Assembly (NCBI GenBank): GCA_902764235.1
Contig: CACWVH010000001.1
Location: 1-64,000, forward strand
Source of the DNA: an uncultured Ruminococcus sp.
GTDB taxonomy: Bacteria; Bacillota; Clostridia; Oscillospirales; Acutalibacteraceae
DNA: 64,000 nt
Direction of reading: 5' to 3'
Shown here: in pieces, positions 36,961-44,449 of the stretch
How the letters are laid out: every line of letters begins with the position of its first letter
Numbering within the stretch: the first letter of the stretch is position 1
The notes under the pieces: model-generated
What the model was told of the DNA's origin: nothing
What the model saw: the letters and a program-made list of their open reading frames with translations, nothing else
Database searches by the model: none
Position numbers and translations under genes: made by a program

Positions 36961-38076
36961 AGAAGCGTACAAAAATTTTATTGGTTATATTTATAGTTGT
37001 TCTATTATTGTTTTTGGGAATGTCATATTTTATAGGGACGCAAGTGTTCATGGGTTCTACTCAATTAGTTACTTGTGAAGATACATCAAAAGTGGAAGAT
37101 AGTTTTTGGGAAAGGTACAATATGGATTATGATGTTTTCTGCAGTACCTATACCATAGAAAAAATTGAAATCACTTCAACTTTTGATGGTCATATGATAC
37201 CAGCAGATTACATATATACACTTGGCGAAGAAGGAAATAAAGACAACCCGACGGTTATTCTGGTGCATGGTCTTGGCGGAAATCGCTATACCAATTATCC
37301 TTTGGCAGAAATGTTTTTACAGAAAGGATATAATGTTTTGACGTATGACCAGAGAAGTAGCAACGAAAATACTGCCCAATATACTACATTTGGGTTCTGG
37401 GAAAAATATGATTTAATAGATTACATTGATTATGTTTATAGCTATGCACCAGAACAAGCGATAGGAATATGGGGAACTTCTTTTGGTGGAGCAACAGCGG
37501 GATTGGCAATGGGAGATAAGGATGTTGAAAACAAAGTGGATTTCCTCATTCTAGATTGTCCGGTTAGTGATATGAAATGGATGGTAGAAGAAGAAATGAG
37601 AAAGATGGACATTGGATTGCCTATATCATACATGACATTCTGCGGCAACATTATCAATAAAATGGAATTGGGATTTAGTTATGAGGATGCAAATGTGTGT
37701 AACAAAATTGCAGATATTGAAATTCCGGTTTTGGTAATAAACAGTGAAGCAGATACATTAACACCGCAGTTTATGGGGCAAGAAATATATGATTCAATAC
37801 ATAATGATGAAATGAAAATGATTTGGACAGTACCTGATAGTGAACACACGGAAATGTGGCTTGATTATAATCAAGAGTATCGAGAGAAAGTTCAAGAAGT
37901 GTTGGATTGTATAAAGTAAGAATTGTTATTTCAAGTTTTGTACGTGGTTCTATTTTGGTTCTAAAAAATTCAAAAGCCAGGAATATAAGAAGAAAAATCA
38001 AATAATATGAATAATAAAATGCAAAAAATATAAGCAAAAATACTACGATTATGTTTCCAACGAAGCGAAAGGAATG
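36907..38076. mobile_element. 1,166-bp insertion carrying one hydrolase gene
   Basis: The direct repeat AATG at 36907-36910 and 38073-38076 brackets foreign DNA inside patB. Removing one repeat plus the DNA between them joins codon 260 to the downstream frame with no shift. The insert is more AT-rich than its surroundings, uses different codons (TTA, ATA, AGA), and carries a single gene plus about 150 bases of AT-rich tail. No transposase, recombinase or obvious terminal inverted repeats are seen, so the mechanism is unknown. Confidence 0.75.
36957..37919 (+). CDS. Membrane-anchored alpha/beta hydrolase within the insertion
   Basis: A 320-residue protein with one N-terminal membrane helix (residues 7-27) and an extracellular alpha/beta hydrolase domain. 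The oxyanion region VHGLGGNR (103-110), the nucleophile elbow GTSFGG with Ser175, an acid in NSEADTL, and His in DSEHTEMW make a complete triad. It resembles the YhfP/YqkD-type serine aminopeptidase-like hydrolases of Firmicutes; the substrate is unknown. Its ribosome binding site (GGGAG) lies within the inserted DNA and its start overlaps the stop of the broken patB fragment. AT-rich codon use and location mark it as recently acquired. Confidence 0.85.
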   Translation: MKKRTKILLVIFIVVLLLFLGMSYFIGTQVFMGSTQLVTCEDTSKVEDSFWERYNMDYDVFCSTYTIEKIEITSTFDGHMIPADYIYTLGEEGNKDNPTVILVHGLGGNRYTNYPLAEMFLQKGYNVLTYDQRSSNENTAQYTTFGFWEKYDLIDYIDYVYSYAPEQAIGIWGTSFGGATAGLAMGDKDVENKVDFLILDCPVSDMKWMVEEEMRKMDIGLPISYMTFCGNIINKMELGFSYEDANVCNKIADIEIPVLVINSEADTLTPQFMGQEIYDSIHNDEMKMIWTVPDSEHTEMWLDYNQEYREKVQEVLDCIK

Positions 38077-38456
38077 AAATATCAATGCCGAATTCCTTTG
38101 CGGTTGCGGCAGCAATATCAGCATTTACAAAAGGAAGAAAATGGCTTGAGGAACTGAATGAGTATCTTTACAGGAACAAGCTGACAGTCAGAGATTATCT
38201 TGAAGAGGAGCTCCCTCAGATAAAGCTTGTCTGGGGAGACGCTACCTATCTTTTGTGGCTTGATTGTACTGCGTTAAAAACAGACAGCAAAGTGCTTGCG
38301 GCACAGATAAGAAAAAACACCGGACTTTATGTCATGGCAGGAAGCTTATACGGCAAGGGTGGAAGCAGCTTTCTCAGGATGAATGCTGCCTGCCCGGAGG
38401 AGCTGCTCATGGATGGGCTGAAAAGACTGAAAAACGGAGCAAATATTTTTTCCTGA
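38077..38456 (+). pseudogene. PatB/MalY aminotransferase, C-terminal fragment
   Basis: This is the remaining third of the patB/malY gene: EISMPNSFAVAAAISAF, WLEELNEYLYRNK, LPQIKLVWGDATYLLWLD, and the carboxylate-binding Arg region GSSFLRMNAACP. It is in the same frame, relative to the AATG duplication, as the N-terminal fragment at 36127. An ATG at 38085 could start a 123-residue product, but there is no good ribosome binding site and the part lacks the PLP lysine, so it is not expected to be an active enzyme alone. Confidence 0.85.
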
Positions 38457-38516
38457 CATCTGAAATCAGATATGAGACTTATCAAAGATGATTTATGAAA
38501 TAATGAGGAAAACAAA

Positions 38517-39365
38517 ATGAGGTTTAAAACAGCAGTATTACAGATGCGTTCTGCTGACAGGGCGTATGACAAAAATATTAAAATAATAATCGAAAAAATG
38601 ACCGAAGCCGGAAGGAATAATGCGGATATTCTTCTTCTGCCCGAATGCTTTATAACCGGCTATGATCTGACGATCAGTAACGGGGAAGCATTGACGGAAA
38701 CAGATATTCAGCCTTTATGTAATAAAGCAAAGGAGCTTGGGATAGGACTCGTGGCAACTGCACTTACAAAAGGCAAAAAAAGCCCACAGAACTCAGCATT
38801 TGTGATTGGAAAAACAGGTAAAATACTGATGAAATATTCAAAGGTTCATACCTGTGATTTTGCTGATGAAAAAGTGCTGGAATCAGGAACTTCATTTCCT
38901 GTGTGTGATTTTAACGGAGTAAAGATCGGAGTAATGATCTGCTATGACCGTGAATATCCGGAAAGTGCAAGATTATTGATGCTTGGCGGAGCTGAGATCA
39001 TACTTGTACCGAATGACTGTGGCAGTATGCGTCCTCGTTTACAGGCACTTTCCACAAGAGCGTATGAAAATATGTGCGGTGTTGCAATGGCAAACCCGAA
39101 TGGAGCTAATGCAGGAAATTCCTGTGCATTCAGTCCGATTTGCTGGGATAGTAACGGAAAATGTATTGACAACACCCTGCTTCTTGCTGATGCAGAAACG
39201 GAAGGCTTGTTATATGCTGAATTTGATATGGATGCGATACGTGGCTACCGTGAGCACGAAATGATGGGAAATACCTTCCGAAAGGTGTCAGCTTATGCAA
39301 GGCTGCTTGATGGCAGAGTAGAATATCCGTTTATCAGGAAAGGTCAAACGCATGGTCAGAGATAA
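38517..39365 (+). CDS. Carbon-nitrogen hydrolase (nitrilase superfamily)
   Basis: A 282-residue cytoplasmic amidase-like protein with the complete nitrilase triad: Glu43 in LLLPECF, Lys109 in MKYSKVHT, and Cys142 in MICYDREYPES. Members cleave amides such as omega-amidase substrates or N-carbamoyl compounds. The exact substrate cannot be read. It follows the broken patB gene by 60 bases and overlaps the HAD gene by 14 bases. Nitrilase/omega-amidases next to PLP C-S lyases or aminotransferases suggest sulfur amino-acid or keto-acid amide salvage, which is inference only. Confidence 0.88.
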   Translation: MRFKTAVLQMRSADRAYDKNIKIIIEKMTEAGRNNADILLLPECFITGYDLTISNGEALTETDIQPLCNKAKELGIGLVATALTKGKKSPQNSAFVIGKTGKILMKYSKVHTCDFADEKVLESGTSFPVCDFNGVKIGVMICYDREYPESARLLMLGGAEIILVPNDCGSMRPRLQALSTRAYENMCGVAMANPNGANAGNSCAFSPICWDSNGKCIDNTLLLADAETEGLLYAEFDMDAIRGYREHEMMGNTFRKVSAYARLLDGRVEYPFIRKGQTHGQR

Positions 39366-39975
39366 TATTCAATGGATCTTCTTTGACATAGGCTCAACGC
39401 TTATTGATGAGAGTAAAGCTTATAGAAATAGAATAGAAAAAACGGTAGCAGGTACGAATGTCAGCTTTGATGTTTTTTACAATAAAATGGTCAGTATTTC
39501 AAAGTACGATCAGAATTGTTATCATAAGGCGCTTGAAGTATACGGACTGGCTATGGCTCCGTGGAACAGTGATGATGAATTTGTTTATGAGGATGCAGAG
39601 GAATGCTTAAAAAGTCTGAGTGAAAATTATTCTATCGGTATTATTGCCAATCAGTTTCCCGGCTGTAAAGAACGCCTGAAAAGGGCAGGCTTACTCAGAT
39701 ATATTGACCTGATAGTTTCTTCCGCCGAGGAGGGCATTGCAAAACCTGATCTGCGAATATTTGAAATCGCACTGAGTAAAGCTGAATGCAAAGCGGAAGA
39801 AGCAGTAATGGTGGGAGACAGGATTGATAATGATATTTTTCCGGCTAAGAAGGCAGGCATGAAAACCGTATGGATAAGGCAGGGCTTTGGCGGCTTATCA
39901 TGCATCCGCTCAGATGAAGAAGCTCCTGATTGGACAGTGGACAGTCTGTATGAAGTCAAAAATCTTTTTTGTTGA
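39352..39975 (+). CDS. HAD family hydrolase
   Basis: A 207-residue haloacid-dehalogenase superfamily phosphatase. Motif I is FFDIGSTLID with the nucleophile Asp12 (the usual second acidic residue is Gly, as in other FDIGGTL-type members). Motif II is near IIANQF, motif III is a lysine in IAKPDLRIFE, and motif IV is MVGDRIDNDIFPAKKAGM. The cap is of the helical C1 type. The substrate is unknown. It overlaps the nitrilase gene, so the two are probably translated together. Confidence 0.88.
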   Translation: MVRDNIQWIFFDIGSTLIDESKAYRNRIEKTVAGTNVSFDVFYNKMVSISKYDQNCYHKALEVYGLAMAPWNSDDEFVYEDAEECLKSLSENYSIGIIANQFPGCKERLKRAGLLRYIDLIVSSAEEGIAKPDLRIFEIALSKAECKAEEAVMVGDRIDNDIFPAKKAGMKTVWIRQGFGGLSCIRSDEEAPDWTVDSLYEVKNLFC

Positions 39976-39987
39976 GGATGTGATATC

Positions 39988-40650
39988 ATGTTATCAGAAA
40001 TAATAGTAGCTGACAAAAGATGTTTCTTGTTTCAGAACGGTCAGGCAAAGAAATGCATCCTTCAGCCTGTGGACGAGCATGATCTGGAAATGCTTGAAAC
40101 AGAAATACAAGAGATAATACGAATGACAGATAATGAACCGTTTTTGCTGGCAGCTTTTCTGGTCGGGGACTGGAATAAGGAGCTTTCTCCGTGGGAAGCG
40201 GCTCCTGTATTCGGGAAGGAAAGCTTTGGCAGCGGTGCGGCTGAAACCTTGTCTTTTCTTTGTGATAATCTGATTCCATATATCAATGACTCATGTGAAG
40301 GAATATCCGGATATTATCTTGGAGGATATTCGCTTGCCGGACTTTTCTCTCTGTGGGCGAGTTATCAGACGAATATTTTCAGAGGAATAGCAGCAGTATC
40401 TCCTTCAGTCTGGTTTGAGAAATGGGATAATTATATTCTGTCACATACGATAAAAGCTGAAAAAACATATCTTAGTCTTGGTGACAAGGAGTCAAAGACC
40501 AGAAATAAGCTGATGGCAGCTGTGGGTGAAAGAATACAGATGCAGTATGAAAGGCTTGAAAATGATAGTGTTCTTGAATGGAATCCGGGAAATCATTTTT
40601 CACAGCCTGATATCAGGACAGCAAAGGGTTTTGCGTGGTTGATCTCTTAA
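39988..40650 (+). CDS. Putative esterase-like alpha/beta hydrolase
   Basis: A 220-residue protein with the nucleophile elbow GGYSLAGLFSLW near 111-122, an Asp-containing LSLGDKESK near 167-175, and a His in NPGNHFSQPD near 198-207. This resembles esterase-D-like alpha/beta hydrolases, although the N-terminal half is divergent. It has no signal peptide. Last gene of the patB-nitrilase-HAD-esterase unit, 13 bases after the HAD gene. The substrate is unknown. Confidence 0.72.
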   Translation: MLSEIIVADKRCFLFQNGQAKKCILQPVDEHDLEMLETEIQEIIRMTDNEPFLLAAFLVGDWNKELSPWEAAPVFGKESFGSGAAETLSFLCDNLIPYINDSCEGISGYYLGGYSLAGLFSLWASYQTNIFRGIAAVSPSVWFEKWDNYILSHTIKAEKTYLSLGDKESKTRNKLMAAVGERIQMQYERLENDSVLEWNPGNHFSQPDIRTAKGFAWLIS

Positions 40651-40733
40651 GAATAATTTGGAATATTCAGAAAAGAACAGAAATGAGGGCATACGCATAC
40701 AGTTGAGTGCTTTTTATTGACAAAACAAATATA

Positions 40734-40766
40734 AATGCCTCAGACCCGTTAAGGATTGGAGGCATT
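40734..40766. terminator. Hairpin between convergent units
   Basis: AATGCCTC / GAGGCATT with a 17-base loop lies between the + strand esterase gene and the - strand thioesterase gene. On the minus strand it is followed by a T-rich run. It is a weak candidate for a shared terminator. Confidence 0.45.
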
Positions 40767-40843
40767 GCAATAATTTTTCTCTTTGAAAATATTAAATCAG
40801 ATCATAATTTGTAATTCTTGTATCTGCATCAGAAATAATATTT

Positions 40844-41242
40844 TTATAATTTGAATCCGGTGCCAATAAACTGAGCAACAGCTCTTCCCGTGTTATCTGT
40901 AATGTCAATATTAATTACTATTGTCCTGCTTCCGTTTTTTTTGCAAACTGCTTTAGCGAATAATTTTTTACCTTTTGGAGCGCCAAGAAAATTTATACTT
41001 ACCTGCTGAGATACTGTAGGCTTATGAATATTATTGGAAAGTGTTCCAAAAGCAAAATCTGCTAATGTAAAAATAGCACCGCCCATTATTACGCCATTTG
41101 CATTCATATGAATATCACTGAGTGTAAGGCTTGCCAACGAATATTCATCAGTCAGCTCCTCTAATTCAACACCTGTCATTACTGCATATTTATCACCTTC
41201 AAAATGTTTTTTTGCTTCTTCTATGTTATTGAATGTTCCCAT
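40844..41242 (-). CDS. PaaI family acyl-CoA thioesterase (hotdog fold)
   Basis: A 132-residue hotdog-fold protein. The central helix region HMNANGVIMGGAIFTLADFAF (in two parts, near 52-72) carries the conserved Asn/Gly and Asp positions of PaaI-type thioesterases, which hydrolyse acyl-CoA thioesters in the cytoplasm. SINFLGAPKG near 93-102 is the paired beta strand. AAGGAG precedes the ATG. It stands alone on the minus strand. Confidence 0.87.
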   Translation of the reverse strand: MGTFNNIEEAKKHFEGDKYAVMTGVELEELTDEYSLASLTLSDIHMNANGVIMGGAIFTLADFAFGTLSNNIHKPTVSQQVSINFLGAPKGKKLFAKAVCKKNGSRTIVINIDITDNTGRAVAQFIGTGFKL

Positions 41243-41425
41243 TTCAATGCTCCTTTTCTAAGATCAAATGAATTTCAGCTTGATTCAGTTTTTTTATTAT
41301 TGTTTCTTCAGAACTTCCGGAAAAATTTTAACCAACATTCACCATTCAAGGCGGTAAATGATCTTTTCCGGTTGAATTTGCAGTAAATATTTCTTGAAGA
41401 CGTGGTCTGCAAATTATTCAGCTAT

Positions 41426-41454
41426 ATTATAACAGCAAAATAAAAAAACCGCAA
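41426..41454 (-). promoter_or_regulatory. Promoter of the thioesterase gene
   Basis: On the minus strand TTGCGG (41454-41449), 17-bp spacer, TATAAT (41431-41426). It leaves a leader of about 180 bases with no recognised riboswitch. Confidence 0.5.
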
Positions 41455-41472
41455 TAAAAACATAAGGCGGAG

Positions 41473-41708
41473 AGCCGCCGCCTACGTCAATCTAATTTGG
41501 AAATTATTTTGTTACTTTTCAAAATCAGCGTTCCTACTTGAACTTGCCGAAGGGTCTTAAAGTGCGGTTTTTCTAATCAATTACACCTGACAGGCATGAC
41601 AAAGTGTGCATAAGTCACTTCAAGATTCTTCGCTTAACGCTCAGAATGACATCTTATTAAACTTTGTATCATTTTGATGTCTGAATTAGATTGACGTGAG
41701 CCGCCGCC
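41473..41708. repeat. MITE-like element with about 14-bp perfect inverted ends (family C)
   Basis: The left end ACGTCAATCTAATT (41484-41497) is exactly inverted at 41684-41697, and GC-rich CCGCC runs flank both. A copy of the GATTCTTCGC...CAGAATGACA motif (family D) sits inside near 41624-41651. There is no open reading frame of note. The cobalamin operon promoter starts seven bases beyond its right edge. Confidence 0.6.
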
Positions 41709-41714
41709 GGCGGG

Positions 41715-41743
41715 TTGACAAGGGAGTGAAAATCTGTTATAGT
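41715..41743 (+). promoter_or_regulatory. Sigma-A promoter of the cobalamin uptake operon
   Basis: TTGACA (41715-41720), 17-bp spacer, TATAGT (41738-41743), about 30 bases before the riboswitch. Confidence 0.85.
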
Positions 41744-41771
41744 TTGAATATAAAAGAATAATTATTTTTAC

Positions 41772-42024
41772 AGAGGTGCGAAAGGATAATTCCGAGTAGG
41801 TAATTGGGAATCCGGTGCAAATCCGGAACAACCGTCATTACTGTGATTGGCAGAAAGCCATAAGTCAGAATACTTCCTCCGTAATGGTAATGCAAGCTTG
41901 GACGATGAAGAAGTGCAGCCGATCGGAAAAACTATCCGTGGCGAAATTATTATATCGTCAGGGCTTTGTTTTGTTGTCCGTTCAGTTGTGCTTTCTTTAT
42001 TATAAATTTAAAGAAAGCTTTTTT
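41772..42024 (+). ncRNA. Adenosylcobalamin riboswitch with terminator platform
   Basis: The aptamer shows the conserved B12-box pattern: GAGGTGCGAAAGG near 41775, GGGAATCCGGTGCAAATCCGG in two blocks near 41804-41824, CCGTCATTACTGTGA, and GCCATAAGTCAGAATAC (41857-41873). Downstream, GCTTTCTTTA (41990-41999) pairs with TAAAGAAAGC (42009-42018), followed by six T residues, a clear intrinsic terminator ending 13 bases before the first gene. When cobalamin is plentiful, transcription is expected to stop here. Confidence 0.93.
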
Positions 42025-42037
42025 ATTTGGTGATTTT

Positions 42038-42343
42038 ATGGATAGCTTGTCAAAAACTGAAATTGCTGTTTCTCTGTTAAGAAAAAAGGCTGAAATGCTG
42101 GATAGAATTCCTAAGAAAGGTGACTTTACGGATTCTGAGGTATGCTTTATCAAGCAGAAGCTCGGACCATGGCCAAGGGCACTTGAGGCTGCAGGTCTGA
42201 AAAAGGCACCTGAGATATCATCGGCTGAAAAGAGCAGAATAAAAAGGGAAAGAAGCAAAAAGCTGAGAAAGCAAAGAAATAAAGTCATTAATAAAGATCT
42301 TTCAGCAACTGATAGGAGGATAAACGATGAAGAAAAGAATTAA
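42038..42343 (+). CDS. Homing-endonuclease-associated repeat protein, first gene under the B12 riboswitch
   Basis: A 101-residue, very basic small protein. Residues 12-45 include KKGDFTDSE and LGPWPRALEAAGLKK, which match the HNH-associated repeat (PF18780 type, with FGSWNxALEAAGL as the usual core). No HNH nuclease domain is attached. The C-terminus is a Lys/Arg-rich helix. Such repeats probably bind DNA, so a role as a small regulator or nucleic-acid-binding protein is possible; nothing shows a direct transport function. The start at 42038 follows GGTGAT closely, right after the riboswitch terminator. It overlaps the next gene by 17 bases. Confidence 0.7.
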   Translation: MDSLSKTEIAVSLLRKKAEMLDRIPKKGDFTDSEVCFIKQKLGPWPRALEAAGLKKAPEISSAEKSRIKRERSKKLRKQRNKVINKDLSATDRRINDEEKN

Positions 42344-44369
42344 GGTTATGTCATGCGTATTGACAGCAGCAGTGGTAACCTCAGCTTTGCCGTTTGCGGT
42401 GTATGCTGACAATGGTACAGAGAAGATAAGGATAGTTGTTGAAAACAATACATTTACCGGCGACAATGCTGCATGGACAGGTACTCTTGTTGACAAATGG
42501 GTTGAGCTGAAAAAGGATTCTACCGCTGTTACTCTTTTCAAGGAGCTTATGTCAGAGGAAGGCTTTACTCAGACCGGTGCGGATACAGGCTATATTACAG
42601 AAATAAACGGTGTTTCAGCCGAAGGCATGGGCGGCTGGATGATCGGTTTTGATGATTGGTACGGCAACGGCGGTATTACCGCATTCAAGGAATCGGACGG
42701 AACACTTGAAAACGGTGATGAATTGTTTTTCTCATATTCCATGGATTGGGGAGTCGATCTTGGTTCTGACTTCAACAATACCAGTACAAAGCTTAAAAGC
42801 CTTGAAGCTGACTCAGGAGATATAGAATCTGTTGATGATTCAACATATAGTCTTACTCTTCCAGAAGGCGTTCAGAGTGTAAAACTGACGCCCGTTGCTG
42901 AAAATAAGAATTACAGATACAAGATCTATAAGGATGATTATACTCCGGATGAGGATAATGATTACAAGCGTACCGAGGATATTTCTGTATCTGACGGTGA
43001 TAAGCTTTACATAGGCGTTGGTCATGCGTCCTGGCATTCATGGATGCCTGATGGAGTCAGCGAGACTGTTTATACTGTCAATGTTTCAGCACAGGAAGCT
43101 GAGCACTCAGACGAGCAGCCTGAGGAAAGCGTTCCTGCTGAAAGCTCAGAGGAAAGCATTTCACAGAGCAGTGAGGATATTTCAGCTTCTGTGAGTACCG
43201 ATCTTATTATCGAGGAAGTTACGGAACAGATCAAAAGCAACGATTATCTTGTACCCGGCTATGAATGGGAGCTGATGACTCTTTCAAGACTGGATTCACT
43301 TGATAAGGATGAAAAGGATGAATATATGGAAAAGCTCAACGCATATATTTCTGACAATCCTCCTGTAAATGCTACTGATTATGCAAAATACTCAATTGTA
43401 GCTGATTCCTTCGGACCTGACTATTCCGGTTTTTATGATGATGAATATACAGATACATACTCTGATCCTGATTTTGCACAAAAGCAGGGAATAAACGGCG
43501 CAGTATATGCTTTGATAGCGCTTAATGCTGTACCGAGAGAAAAAGACAGACAGGCATCAGCTGAAAAGCTGGTTGATTATATTCTTTCCTCACAGCTTGA
43601 TGACGGAGGCTGGACATTCTATGGAGATGAATATGATCCTGATATGACAGGAATGGTCATACAATCACTCGCACCCTATTATAATAATAAAACTGACGAA
43701 AAAATAACAGAAGCTGTCGATAAGGCAATTTCTCTGCTTTCAGAGGTCCAGAATGAAAACGGTACATATTCTTCATATGGTTCAGAAAACTGCGAAAGTA
43801 CAGCACAGGTAGTAACCGCACTTTCATCTGTCGGAATCGATGCGGATAAGGACGAAAGATTTATCAAAAACGGCGTCAGCGCACTTGCAGGACTCAAAAG
43901 CTTCTATAATACCGGCGAAGGAACTTTTTCTCATACTGCCGGGGCAGAAGCAAATAAATACTCTACCGCACAGGCATTCTATGCACTGTGTGCATATTAC
44001 AGATTCAGTAACGGTATGACAATACTTTATGATATGTCAGATATTATTTCAGAGAGTAATCAGACTGAAAGCCCGGATGAACCGGAAAATTCAGCTGCTG
44101 AAATTTCTGAACAGCCTGAAGCTTCCGTAATTACTGATGATAAGGAAGAGACCGGCGAAGTAAGCGGAATAATAGAAAATTCTGAAAGCAGCTCTCCGGC
44201 AGAAACAGCAGACACAGCAGATAACGTTTCTGAAAGCAGCGTGAATTCTTCAGACGGCACTGTTGCTACCTCAGACAACAGTTCAGGCAGAGTTATAGCT
44301 TTTATGATAATAATTGCTATGTCAGCTTTGGTTGCGGTTGCTTTGAAAAAGGATAGAAATAAAGACTAA
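42327..44369 (+). CDS. Secreted DUF4430 / alpha-alpha-barrel protein, transcobalamin-like
   Basis: A 680-residue surface protein. The signal peptide ends FAVYA (1-27). Residues about 33-150 form a DUF4430 domain (GWMIGFDDWYGNGG, NGDELFFSYSMDWG), a fold related to the beta domain of transcobalamin and intrinsic factor. Residues 155-253 look like a cadherin-like beta sandwich. A Ser/Glu-rich linker follows. Residues 294-565 are a prenyltransferase/squalene-cyclase-like alpha/alpha barrel with repeated DGGWTFYG, NGTYSSYG and GTFSHTAG turns, like the alpha domain of transcobalamin. After another Ser-rich linker a C-terminal membrane helix (653-672) and KKDR tail anchor it. With the riboswitch and ECF transporter this suggests corrinoid capture at the cell surface. 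The ligand is inference. Confidence 0.8.
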   Translation: MKKRIKVMSCVLTAAVVTSALPFAVYADNGTEKIRIVVENNTFTGDNAAWTGTLVDKWVELKKDSTAVTLFKELMSEEGFTQTGADTGYITEINGVSAEGMGGWMIGFDDWYGNGGITAFKESDGTLENGDELFFSYSMDWGVDLGSDFNNTSTKLKSLEADSGDIESVDDSTYSLTLPEGVQSVKLTPVAENKNYRYKIYKDDYTPDEDNDYKRTEDISVSDGDKLYIGVGHASWHSWMPDGVSETVYTVNVSAQEAEHSDEQPEESVPAESSEESISQSSEDISASVSTDLIIEEVTEQIKSNDYLVPGYEWELMTLSRLDSLDKDEKDEYMEKLNAYISDNPPVNATDYAKYSIVADSFGPDYSGFYDDEYTDTYSDPDFAQKQGINGAVYALIALNAVPREKDRQASAEKLVDYILSSQLDDGGWTFYGDEYDPDMTGMVIQSLAPYYNNKTDEKITEAVDKAISLLSEVQNENGTYSSYGSENCESTAQVVTALSSVGIDADKDERFIKNGVSALAGLKSFYNTGEGTFSHTAGAEANKYSTAQAFYALCAYYRFSNGMTILYDMSDIISESNQTESPDEPENSAAEISEQPEASVITDDKEETGEVSGIIENSESSSPAETADTADNVSESSVNSSDGTVATSDNSSGRVIAFMIIIAMSALVAVALKKDRNKD

Positions 44370-44382
44370 AGCTAAATCAATT

Positions 44383-44411
44383 AAGGCTGTCCTGGAATCC
44401 AAGACAGCCTT
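44383..44411 (+). terminator. Hairpin inside the cobalamin operon
   Basis: AAGGCTGTC / GACAGCCTT with an 11-base loop, between the two DUF4430 genes. No strong T run follows (TATACTAATA), so it may be a weak attenuator or mRNA-stabilising hairpin rather than a full terminator. Confidence 0.45.
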
Positions 44412-44449
44412 ATACTAATACCAGATAAAAAATATCCGGGGCGTTAATT

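Noticed and set aside
36907..38076. Interpretation of the patB insertion as an IS element
   Set aside because: No transposase or recombinase frame and no terminal inverted repeats were found; the only complete gene is an alpha/beta hydrolase.
41815..42033. A 72-codon open frame on the + strand over the B12 leader
   Set aside because: It lies entirely within the riboswitch aptamer and terminator, lacks a ribosome binding site, and its translation resembles no protein.
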